DNA from: Mucilaginibacter psychrotolerans
GTDB taxonomy: Bacteria; Bacteroidota; Bacteroidia; Sphingobacteriales; Sphingobacteriaceae
NCBI RefSeq assembly: GCF_004519315.1
Contig: NZ_SOZE01000010.1
Location: 124,001-188,000, forward strand
Direction of reading: 5' to 3'
DNA: 64,000 nt
Shown piece after piece: positions 46,359-54,234 of the stretch. How positions within the stretch are numbered: the stretch's first letter is position 1; each line of letters opens with the position of its first letter. The notes below the pieces were generated by a model. The model was given only the letters and a program-made list of their open reading frames with translations. It was not told the origin of the DNA and did no database searches. Position numbers and translations under genes: made by a program.

Positions 46359-48008
46359 ATGAAGATCGCATTAGCCCAGCTTAACTATCACGTAGGTAAC
46401 TTCGAATCGAACACCAATAAGATCATACAGCACATCCGCGAAGCCAAACAAAACGGTGCCGACCTGGTGGTTTTTGCCGAGTTATGCGTTTGCGGCTACC
46501 CCGCGCGCGATTTTTTGGAGTTTACCGAGTTTATTAACCTATGCGACGAAGCAGCCAAAACCATTGCTGCCGAATGCCGGGATATTGCCTGCATTATAGG
46601 CCTGCCAACACCCAACAACAAACCCGAGGGTAAGGATTTGAACAACTCCGCCTATTTTATTGCCGATGGCGAGGTAAAGGCCATTGTAAACAAAGCTCTG
46701 CTGCCCAACTACGATATTTTCGACGAGTACCGCTATTTTGAGCCATCAACCAGTTTCAACTGTATCGATTTTAAGGGCAAGCGCATTGCACTTACCATTT
46801 GCGAGGATTTGTGGAACACCATAGAAAACCCGCTATACATTACCCGCCCTATGGATACGTTGATACAGCAAAATCCGGATGTGATGATCAATATTGCGGC
46901 ATCGCCATTTGCGTACAACCACGATGACGAGCGTATTGCCATTTTAAAGGATAACGCCAGCCGCTACAACCTACCGCTATTTTATGTGAACCATGTTGGC
47001 GCGCAAACCGAACTGATATTTGATGGTGGCTCGCTGGTTTTTGATAATGGGGGCAATTTGGTTGATGAGCTACCGTATTTCAAGGAAGCTATCACTTCCT
47101 ATACCCTGGGCGATGATGCGGCCATCAGTTTTGAGCATGAAAGTACCGTACGCGTACAAAAACAGAGCGATATCGAACAGATACACCAGGGACTTATTTT
47201 AGGCATCAAAGATTACTTCTATAAATCGGGCTTTAAGCAGGCGATATTAGGCCTCTCGGGCGGGATAGACTCTGCCGTGGTATGCGCATTGGCTGCCGAG
47301 GCCCTCGGGCCTGAGAATGTGATGGCCGTGCTGCTACCCTCGCGTTTCAGTAGCGACCACTCTATAAAAGATGCCGAGGACCTGGTGAAGAACCTGGGCT
47401 GCAAAAGCGAGATTGTACGCATAGCCAAAATTACCGAAGCCTTCGAGGAATCGCTGTCGCCCCAGTTTAAGGGACTGCCGTTTAATATTGCGGAGGAGAA
47501 TATCCAATCGCGCAGCAGGGCGGTGGTGCTGATGGCCATGTGCAATAAGTTTGGCTATATATTGCTCAATACCTCCAACAAAAGCGAGGCCGCCGTGGGC
47601 TACGGCACGCTGTATGGCGATATGTGCGGCGGTATATCCGTTATTGGCGATGTGTTCAAAACCCAGGTGTTTGAGCTGGCGCGTGAGATAAATAAAGACC
47701 GCGAGATAATCCCCGAGAATACCATCGTAAAACCGCCGTCGGCCGAGCTTAGGCCCGACCAAAAAGACACCGATTCGCTGCCTGAATACGATATACTGGA
47801 TGCCATTTTATTCGAGTATATCCTCAACAGGCGTTCATCTGCCGAGATCATCAAGCTTGGTTTCGAAGAAGCTGTAGTGCGCAAGGTGCTCAGGCTGGTA
47901 AATATAGCCGAGCATAAACGCTACCAAACCCCGCCCATTCTGCGCGTATCGCCAAAAGCCTTTGGTATGGGCAGGAGGATGCCGATTGTAGGGAAGTATT
48001 TGTCGTGA
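46359..48008 (+). CDS. nadE: Glutamine-dependent NAD+ synthetase
   Basis: A 549-residue protein with an N-terminal nitrilase-type glutaminase (1-250) and a C-terminal synthetase. The glutaminase triad is Glu41 (FAELCVCGYP), Lys112 (NKALLPNY) and Cys148 (ALTICEDLW). The synthetase ATP loop is GLSGGIDSAVVCALAAEALG (about 298-317). It makes NAD+ from deamido-NAD+, ATP and glutamine in the cytoplasm. Length and domains are normal. It is a housekeeping gene next to gldB. Confidence 0.97.
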   Translation: MKIALAQLNYHVGNFESNTNKIIQHIREAKQNGADLVVFAELCVCGYPARDFLEFTEFINLCDEAAKTIAAECRDIACIIGLPTPNNKPEGKDLNNSAYFIADGEVKAIVNKALLPNYDIFDEYRYFEPSTSFNCIDFKGKRIALTICEDLWNTIENPLYITRPMDTLIQQNPDVMINIAASPFAYNHDDERIAILKDNASRYNLPLFYVNHVGAQTELIFDGGSLVFDNGGNLVDELPYFKEAITSYTLGDDAAISFEHESTVRVQKQSDIEQIHQGLILGIKDYFYKSGFKQAILGLSGGIDSAVVCALAAEALGPENVMAVLLPSRFSSDHSIKDAEDLVKNLGCKSEIVRIAKITEAFEESLSPQFKGLPFNIAEENIQSRSRAVVLMAMCNKFGYILLNTSNKSEAAVGYGTLYGDMCGGISVIGDVFKTQVFELAREINKDREIIPENTIVKPPSAELRPDQKDTDSLPEYDILDAILFEYILNRRSSAEIIKLGFEEAVVRKVLRLVNIAEHKRYQTPPILRVSPKAFGMGRRMPIVGKYLS

Positions 48009-48010
48009 TG

Positions 48011-48106
48011 TCTGAACCATGATTCACTTGATTCAAGGATTACCTGATGAATACGCAGCAGGAACGAGTCATGGCAATCCTTAAATCCTGCTAATCAAGG
48101 TTCAGA
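48011..48106. repeat. Imperfect long inverted repeat downstream of nadE
   Basis: TCTGAACC (48011-48018) pairs with GGTTCAGA (48099-48106), TGATT (48020-48024) with AATCA (48093-48097), and AAGGATT (48035-48041) with AATCCTT (48076-48082), with a few mismatches between. The two arms are about 30 bases and face each other. It may act as a hairpin at the end of nadE or be a dispersed palindrome; copy number is unknown. Confidence 0.6.
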
Positions 48107-48247
48107 AAAAAAGAGCTTTATAACCATAGTATCCGATAATTTTAATAATCATGAGAACTGCTGATAAACTCAAGAATGTCCAGAATCTACTTCCCAAAAG
48201 TTAAAACGATTAGTATAGAAGAGTTCCTGCATATTGTTGTGAATTAT

Positions 48248-48661
48248 TTATAGATAGCTGAGTAGCTCGTCGGGTGCCAGTACAGTTATACCGGCATCTT
48301 TAAAGTCCTTTAAATTTCGGGTTACAATAAAGTCTATATTGGGTACGGCAGTTGCTGCAATTATTTGAATGGCATCTTCAAAGTCTTTATAATTTGATAA
48401 AAGGCTTTTTTTGATGATAGCGCTAACAATTGAAATTAAGTCGATATAATCGAGTAAAGAATAAAGTGATGCTCTCAATTCCTTTTCGGGGGCGTGCTTC
48501 TTTAAAAGGTAATGCGTTGTTGCAAACGCGTGTGAAGAAGTAAAAAGCTTTACTTTGCTTTTTTCCGCCAGATCGAACAGTTGTATGGCAAATTTACTAA
48601 AGGGCGGCCTGTCGGCAAGCAGATCAATCAGGATATTGGTATCTACAAAAACCTGCTTCAT
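48248..48661 (-). CDS. PIN-domain toxin (VapC-like)
   Basis: The 137-residue protein has the PIN pattern: Asp7 in FVDTNILIDLL, Glu95-Asp96 in DFEDAIQIIAA and Asp110 to Asp119 in DFIVTRNLKDF. Such proteins are metal-dependent RNases that cut tRNA or rRNA. It overlaps the antitoxin gene by four bases (ATGA), which points to coupled translation. The gene appears intact, unlike the similar pair at 37545-38187. Confidence 0.9.
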   Translation of the reverse strand: MKQVFVDTNILIDLLADRPPFSKFAIQLFDLAEKSKVKLFTSSHAFATTHYLLKKHAPEKELRASLYSLLDYIDLISIVSAIIKKSLLSNYKDFEDAIQIIAATAVPNIDFIVTRNLKDFKDAGITVLAPDELLSYL

Positions 48662-48906
48662 AAATACTTCGTTTCAAAATAGGATGCTAATTCTTTTTTT
48701 TCGTCGAAATCTGAAGGCAATTTTACAGAACCGGCCAGGTTTTTCAACTTATCAGAAATTTGAGGCGTTTCGCTATGCTGCTCTTCCGTAAGTGTTTCCA
48801 GGTAGGTTTCAATTAATTCTGATAAACTCCTGCCGGTTTGCTTTGCATACAATTTTGCTTTTTTGATAACGCTTTCTTCCACGGTTAGTGTTAGCTTTGT
48901 TGTCAT
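48658..48906 (-). CDS. DUF6364-type antitoxin
   Basis: An 82-residue protein starting MTTKLTLTVEESVIKKAK with a helix-rich tail ending ELASYFETKYL. It is the expected antitoxin for the PIN toxin, preceding it with a four-base overlap. It would hold the toxin inactive and probably represses the operon. Its N-terminal half is like the antitoxin at 37942. Confidence 0.85.
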   Translation of the reverse strand: MTTKLTLTVEESVIKKAKLYAKQTGRSLSELIETYLETLTEEQHSETPQISDKLKNLAGSVKLPSDFDEKKELASYFETKYL

Positions 48907-49077
48907 TCCACGTGTGTTTTACTCAAATATACGTATTCCTTATAAAATCAAACAGAAGCGTCAGGCACTGAAATAATTATCGCGTTAATAATAGGGGGGA
49001 TTTTGTAAAAAAAACTTTCACCCCATTAAACCTTTGCCCAACAACCCGTCTAACGCTTATAAATAAAAGGTGTTGCC

Positions 49078-49689
49078 ATGAAAAAAAATATCTATTTAAT
49101 GCTGGCGGTAGCGTTTGTATCGGCACTGTCGGCCTGCAGCAGTTATAATTATTATACCGCCGCTGCCAATAAAACCAACCTAAGTGCTTACCGCACCTTT
49201 GCCTGGGCACCCATGCAGCGCGATACCGGCAAGCAATGGCGCCCCCTTACCGAAATTGGTAACGGAAAAATAAAGGAAGCCGCCAAAGCGGCCCTGCTGC
49301 AAAAAGGCTTAACCATTAATGAACAAAACCCCGATCTGTTGGTAGGCTACGCCACCGCTACCGGTCGTGGTACTAAAATAACCTATTATTACACCCCTAT
49401 GTACGGCGGCTATTATGGCGGCTTTGGTTATGGTTGGTACCGCCCCTTTGGCTATGGCTATTACGGCTATGGTTATCCGGGTTACGGTGGGGCTTTCCCT
49501 GCAAGGGTGCCTTACCGCGAGGGTACCATTATTATAGATTTAATAGACCCCAAAACCAACGTACTGGTTTGGCGCGGCTATGGCGTTGGCGAACTGCGCG
49601 ACCCAAAAACCACTCAGCGCGAGATACCCAAAGTGGTAGAAGGCATACTGAAACAACTGAGCTTAGCACCACCACTTAACAAGGGGTAA
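49078..49689 (+). CDS. DUF4136 lipoprotein with Tyr/Gly-rich insert
   Basis: The 203-residue lipoprotein (Cys19 in LSACSS) has the DUF4136 pattern: YRTFAWAP, IKEAAKAALLQKGL, PDLLVGYATA, and late IDLIDPKTNVLVWRGYG with RDPKTTQREIPKVVEGILKQ. Between 113 and 150 lies a strongly Tyr/Gly-rich stretch (YGGYYGGFGYGWYRP). DUF4136 proteins are common outer-membrane lipoproteins of unknown role. A terminator follows. Confidence 0.9.
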   Translation: MKKNIYLMLAVAFVSALSACSSYNYYTAAANKTNLSAYRTFAWAPMQRDTGKQWRPLTEIGNGKIKEAAKAALLQKGLTINEQNPDLLVGYATATGRGTKITYYYTPMYGGYYGGFGYGWYRPFGYGYYGYGYPGYGGAFPARVPYREGTIIIDLIDPKTNVLVWRGYGVGELRDPKTTQREIPKVVEGILKQLSLAPPLNKG

Positions 49690-49720
49690 AAACGTATTCG
49701 TTTTAAGTTTATAAAAGGAA

Positions 49721-49755
49721 AAGCCTTTCTTGCACAGTGCAGGAGAGGCTTTTTG
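49721..49755 (+). terminator. Terminator after the DUF4136 gene
   Basis: AAGCCTTTCTTGCA (49721-49734) pairs with TGCAGGAGAGGCTT (49738-49751), with two G-U pairs and a three-base loop, followed by a short T run. Confidence 0.85.
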
Positions 49756-49926
49756 CTATACATGAAGACGGATTTTTGAGATGAATTGCGCTTTGGCTTT
49801 AGTGCTGCCCGGCAAGGCTATTACATTTGCAGCGTACAGGCCCGCATTAAAGCCGCCGATGCTATCTATCCTGCGGTACATAAGTTGGTGTTGAACCCTG
49901 ATTTGATGATTAATGGCAGTAGGCTG
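49756..49926 (-). pseudogene. Possible C-terminal remnant of a secreted protein
   Basis: A minus-strand frame bounded by stops reads about 56 codons, including HQLMYRRIDSIGG, FNAGLYAANVIALPG and QFISKIRLHV before its stop. The GLY-x-x-NVIALPG pattern and final basic strand resemble the end of a T9SS-type C-terminal domain, but it is short and no start or body is present. It could be a gene relic or chance. Confidence 0.25.
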
Positions 49927-49957
49927 CTAAAATATGTACACCGGCAATGCTAATAAT

Positions 49958-50182
49958 TTAGGATAAGGCTTCTTTTTGTTTTTTATTTAGGTAGTAAGCA
50001 CCGTAAATAACCGCTACGATTACGAGAAACATTACCCAGGTATCAAGTGGTACCGGGCAGCCGGCTGGGTCATCCAAATCGATTTCATCACAGGGGGTAC
50101 CCGGGTCTTGCGCAAATGCGCATGACATGCTCAAAAATAGTAGTATAAGGGTAGCTAAAATGCTTTTTAGTTTAAAATACAT
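49958..50182 (-). CDS. Small secreted PID-CTERM-like protein
   Basis: The 74-residue product has a signal peptide (ending AFAQ), a short acidic mature part with DPGTPCDEIDLDDPAG, then a PVPLDTWVMFLVIVAVIYGA membrane helix and a basic end (NKKQK). This follows the pattern of PID-CTERM tails: a DPG...P-x-D motif, one hydrophobic helix and a basic end. It begins five bases after the large T9SS cargo gene, so they are probably co-transcribed. A role as small surface partner or as an anchored peptide is inferred only. Confidence 0.75.
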   Translation of the reverse strand: MYFKLKSILATLILLFLSMSCAFAQDPGTPCDEIDLDDPAGCPVPLDTWVMFLVIVAVIYGAYYLNKKQKEALS

Positions 50183-50187
50183 GCAAT

Positions 50188-53100
50188 CTACAATTTAATA
50201 AATTTACTCCGGCCAACCACACTATTGTCTTTCTTGTTATTAACTTGAATGATGTAAATTCCGGGAGGTAAAGCTTCTATGTTTCCGCTCCAATAGGGTT
50301 CAGAAAACGAAGCTTGTTTTACCACACGGCCCGAACTGTTGATGATAGATATGCTATACGAGCCACTATTTTTTTGCGCTAGCATAGACACATTTATTTC
50401 TACACCGGTAGGGTTAGGGAAAACTTTGATGAGTTTTATACTTCCATTGGCTATTTCTGAATACATCAGTTTCACTTCTTTAGAATAGCTGATGTTGTTG
50501 TCAATATCGGTTTGTTTAAGTCGGTACACGTTAGACCCCAGTACGAAGTTCTTGTCGGTAAAGCTATAAGTACCGCTATTATTGGAAGCCATATCGTAAA
50601 TAGGGACGTAAACGCCGTTGGTATCCAGTTTTTGTAACTCAAACTTGGTATAGTCAAACTCGTTATCAACTTTCCATACAACTTTAGCACCTTCCAGTGC
50701 TTTGCTTGCAGTTAACTGTAGTAAAGAGTAAGGCGGGAGGTTTTTCTTATGAAAAACAATTTCGAACCGGTCTGCCCCAAATGTAGCGGGCACACTTTTA
50801 TCGATATTGAAATTATAAACCTTGTAAGTACTAATCAGCAAGGAGTCTTGTTTATAGTGATCTAACAGAAACGTATCATAACGCTTGTTAAGCGTTTCAA
50901 ATTCACTCCCTTGCAACTGGTAAATACCGGTTGTGGTAGCGTTTACAGATATCTTGAATTTATTACCTTCGGCTAAAGGCGGCAGGTTTTTAAATGCCAC
51001 CAAATGCCCGGCGCTGTCAACGTTAGATAGCGATACCTGGGCACTGATCCCGCCTAAATCTTCCGCATCATTAAACGGATCGTATACGTTACTTCCGTCT
51101 GTTTTAAAATACATCAAAATATCGTCGGTATTCACGCTGTCTTTCACCAGCTTTAGCCGCATGCTTTGGCTAATGGTTTCGTTGGGCAGCCCCAAAAATG
51201 CGGTAACCTGTTGGGTTGATGCCTTGGCGGTTTCGTTAAAAGTTAAGGTAGTTGTACCACCACCGGCTTCCGGCATTACCCGTACAAAAAAGCCTTGCCC
51301 GCTGGGGATATAGCGGGTAGCGCTACCGGTACCGCTGGCACCCTGGGTGTAGGTTTCAAAATTTTTGGAGGCCGGGTTATATATATAATAAGTTTTGCTT
51401 ACATAGTTACTGGTTGGCGTACTACCGCTTAAGGTAGCAGGCGGCGCATAAATACCTGCGGTGCTGGTGGTGTAGCTTAACTGTTCCCAGTCGATGGTAG
51501 AGGGGTACGGGTTGCCAACCAAATTGAAACCCCTAACGCCCGAGTTGCCGGTAACGGCATTATAGCCAAGTGTATGCTGATAACTTTGTGTAGCTGTTTG
51601 GCTGTACCACAGCGTTACAGGTATTGAGCCCTGGTTAAGCGCACCCGTTGCACTCAGGGTTACATCATCCGGTGCGGTAGGGTTAGGGAAGGCCACCCTG
51701 GCACTGAGCGATGACGTGCTGCCGCGGTAAAACATGGCAAAGCCATTACCTACCGGCAGGTAACCGCTTGTTTTTTTAAAGGTAGTACCATCGTCAACAA
51801 AACTTAAAGAGGGCGAAGAAGCGATGCTGCTGATGCCGATATAATTTCCGCCACTAAAAGCATTAGATAAAGGCTTTCGGTCTTCGCGGTATAGGTAGAG
51901 GGTTGGGTTACCTGTGCGGTTAAAGCCACCGGATGCCGCACCCGTTAAAATAGGGAAGTTACCGTTGCTGCCGGTTAAGTAGCCCAAGCCATAAACATTG
52001 CGGCTTTGGCCATTGAGTGTTTGTGCAGAGGCATAAACCGGCGACGACAAAAACCTGTATGCGCGGTATGTAGAGTTGCTGCTCCCTTTGATATATTTTT
52101 GTACAACAAAGTTGCTGCCGCCAAGGGTAACGTTGGTTAACTGGCCGATGGATGCAGACCCGCTTGAATTTGCCAGTAAATTGAAGCTGCTGGCGCTGTT
52201 AGTAAAGGTAAGGTTGCTTAATGATAACGAAGACAACGGATTTAAAACGATTGTGCCGCCGTTAACATTTAACGTTTTGCTACCGCCGACAATGGATACC
52301 GTTGCAGAAGGGTCTAAAGAGAAGCCATTGGTTAAGGTTAGATCCTCCTGCATGGTTAAAGTAATGGCACCACTTGCTGAACCAAATCTAATGGCTTTGA
52401 ATGTTCCGCCATTGGTTGATGTTGGCTGGTTTGTAAACGCGACTACACCAACCCTTGGAATTTGTGACGACGTTGGGGTGCTTCCCGAACTCCAGTTGGT
52501 CCCGGTGCTCCAATCACTGCTGTTTGTCCCTTTCCAGTCTACACTATTGGCAAAACTTATCGTACCGCTGGTTACCCCTGAGGATGTAATACTAATGCCG
52601 GTTTGCGAATTGTTTGGTTGTTCAAAAAGGCGGCCAACAGCAGTTAGTGTAAATGTGCCTGTTGGATTCTTGCCATAGTTAAGCTGAGATTTTGTTGTGC
52701 CTGTAAAAAAATAATATTGCGGTACAGACAAGGTTCCATCGGTATTACCGCTGGTTGATACCGTATCGGCGAAGCCAGACACCTGTACTGCGCCAGTACC
52801 ATTCCCGCTAAGCTGAACGCTCGAACTGATTTGATGGTCGGTACTGGTGGAAAAAAAGGAGTCGTTAGATTCCCAAAATCCGCCGGTGTTGGATACGAAG
52901 TAATCATTTAACCCAACTGACCCTGAACTGGTAAGGTACAGCTGACTTCCAAAAGCAAAGTTGCCTCGCGCTTGTACTTGTAAACCATAGTAAATCACCG
53001 TTTGGTCTTCGGTGTACGGTGTTGGAGTGATACCATTCGCAGCAGAGTTCGCACCAACAAAGGTCAGCACCCGGGTATACATGTCAAATTTATCAAACTG

Positions 53101-53862
53101 AAACCTGCGTAAGGTGGTACTGGTTGCTTCGAGGTAAGAATAGTAATAAGTGCTATATCCACTCCCGGTGTTATCGCTGGAAATGGTGACCAGTGTTTTT
53201 GCTGTGGTCATTCCCGCTACGAACCTATCCATATATATCGCCCAGGTACCACCCCTGAGTCTTTGTATCTTGATCATATAGGCATTCTGATCGTTTGGCA
53301 GCGTGGCAGAAAGGATTGAGTTATAATGGCCCGCTTGATTACCTGTATCATATCTGTACCGCAGCACCAGGCTTGTACCCACATGCGAAACGTAAAACCC
53401 CTGCATATTGTTGGTTGTGTAACCGTTGGCTATCAGCCAGTATCGCCAGGAGTTGTTACCGGCGGTCATTACATCGGGGTCGTCGTTTGATGAAGTGGTG
53501 GTGTTTTTATAAACAAAGTTCCATTCAAAATCATTGGCCGACAGGCTTACGCCGCTGGTGCCGTTGCCAACAAAATCCCAGCGGATGGCACCAATAGCAC
53601 TTAAACTTTTTGATTCCAGGCTTACCGAGCCATCGAGCGGAGATGTTGTGGATGCATCTATAGTAACCGAAGTACCACCGCTTGGGCGTGTGGCATTACC
53701 CACGCCGGATGCGCCTAAAGAAGAAATGGTACCGGCGCTGGCACTCTCAAAATTATTATAGTAGTAAGTGGAGTTGTCGCTAGTTTCCTGGGCACTTACT
53801 TTTGAGTTAAAAAGGATCAAAAAATTAGCAATAATGAAACAAATAAGTGATAATTTTTTCAA
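50188..53862 (-). CDS. Large secreted protein with T9SS type A sorting domain
   Basis: A 1224-residue protein with a signal peptide (ending VSAQ) and a beta-rich Ser/Thr/Gly-rich body. Visible are a concanavalin-like N-terminal part (about 30-270), a segment with SSDWSTGTNWSSGS typical of CHU or Por-linked surface proteins (about 450), and a T9SS C-terminal domain: KVFPNPTGVEINVSM near 1145, IINSSGRVV, and LPPGIYIIQVNN at the end. Such proteins are exported by the type IX system and anchored or released. The function of the body is unknown. It is followed by the PID-CTERM-like small gene. Confidence 0.85.
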   Translation of the reverse strand: MKKLSLICFIIANFLILFNSKVSAQETSDNSTYYYNNFESASAGTISSLGASGVGNATRPSGGTSVTIDASTTSPLDGSVSLESKSLSAIGAIRWDFVGNGTSGVSLSANDFEWNFVYKNTTTSSNDDPDVMTAGNNSWRYWLIANGYTTNNMQGFYVSHVGTSLVLRYRYDTGNQAGHYNSILSATLPNDQNAYMIKIQRLRGGTWAIYMDRFVAGMTTAKTLVTISSDNTGSGYSTYYYSYLEATSTTLRRFQFDKFDMYTRVLTFVGANSAANGITPTPYTEDQTVIYYGLQVQARGNFAFGSQLYLTSSGSVGLNDYFVSNTGGFWESNDSFFSTSTDHQISSSVQLSGNGTGAVQVSGFADTVSTSGNTDGTLSVPQYYFFTGTTKSQLNYGKNPTGTFTLTAVGRLFEQPNNSQTGISITSSGVTSGTISFANSVDWKGTNSSDWSTGTNWSSGSTPTSSQIPRVGVVAFTNQPTSTNGGTFKAIRFGSASGAITLTMQEDLTLTNGFSLDPSATVSIVGGSKTLNVNGGTIVLNPLSSLSLSNLTFTNSASSFNLLANSSGSASIGQLTNVTLGGSNFVVQKYIKGSSNSTYRAYRFLSSPVYASAQTLNGQSRNVYGLGYLTGSNGNFPILTGAASGGFNRTGNPTLYLYREDRKPLSNAFSGGNYIGISSIASSPSLSFVDDGTTFKKTSGYLPVGNGFAMFYRGSTSSLSARVAFPNPTAPDDVTLSATGALNQGSIPVTLWYSQTATQSYQHTLGYNAVTGNSGVRGFNLVGNPYPSTIDWEQLSYTTSTAGIYAPPATLSGSTPTSNYVSKTYYIYNPASKNFETYTQGASGTGSATRYIPSGQGFFVRVMPEAGGGTTTLTFNETAKASTQQVTAFLGLPNETISQSMRLKLVKDSVNTDDILMYFKTDGSNVYDPFNDAEDLGGISAQVSLSNVDSAGHLVAFKNLPPLAEGNKFKISVNATTTGIYQLQGSEFETLNKRYDTFLLDHYKQDSLLISTYKVYNFNIDKSVPATFGADRFEIVFHKKNLPPYSLLQLTASKALEGAKVVWKVDNEFDYTKFELQKLDTNGVYVPIYDMASNNSGTYSFTDKNFVLGSNVYRLKQTDIDNNISYSKEVKLMYSEIANGSIKLIKVFPNPTGVEINVSMLAQKNSGSYSISIINSSGRVVKQASFSEPYWSGNIEALPPGIYIIQVNNKKDNSVVGRSKFIKL

Positions 53863-54234
53863 GGCTTGGGGAATTTGTCTTTTTTAATACAAACTTAATC
53901 AAAAATGATGCAAATCACTTTTTTATGTGTAACAATTTGCTGCTTGAAGCGTATAAGAGATTATTAAGCATGCAGATTTAAAGCAGTTGATATGCCTTTC
54001 AAATACCCATTTCCTCAATTTGTGTATTTTATTCCCCGGTGTTGCTGATTTAAAGAATAAAGCAAAGAAATTGCTCGTTTTACGGCTGTTAAATGAGAAC
54101 CTTTTATAGAAAGGGGGGTAGCGAGTAAGCTACCATTTGAAAAATTGCATCATGCGTTTGAATTTATCGGTTTTGCTATTTTTTATCCCGCTTTAAATGT
54201 GCAAACTTGTAATTACATCCTCTTTTTTAGCTTA
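53863..54234. other. Divergent intergenic region between the T9SS cargo gene and the subtilase gene
   Basis: These 372 bases carry a minus-strand candidate -7 element (TAAGTTTG read on the minus strand, 53890-53897) 28 bases before the cargo start, and a small hairpin GGTAGC/GCTACC (54117-54134) in the likely leader of the subtilase gene. No gene was recognised. Confidence 0.4.
53890..53897 (-). promoter_or_regulatory. Candidate -7 element of the T9SS cargo gene
   Basis: On the minus strand this is TAAGTTTG, 28 bases upstream of the start. A TTTG exists further upstream (53911-53914), but the spacing of about 13 bases is shorter than usual. Confidence 0.3.

Noticed and set aside
52076..52678. 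200-codon plus-strand ORF opposite the T9SS cargo gene
   Set aside because: Antisense to a long continuous gene with signal peptide and sorting domain; Pro/Leu/Val-rich composition typical of antisense frames.
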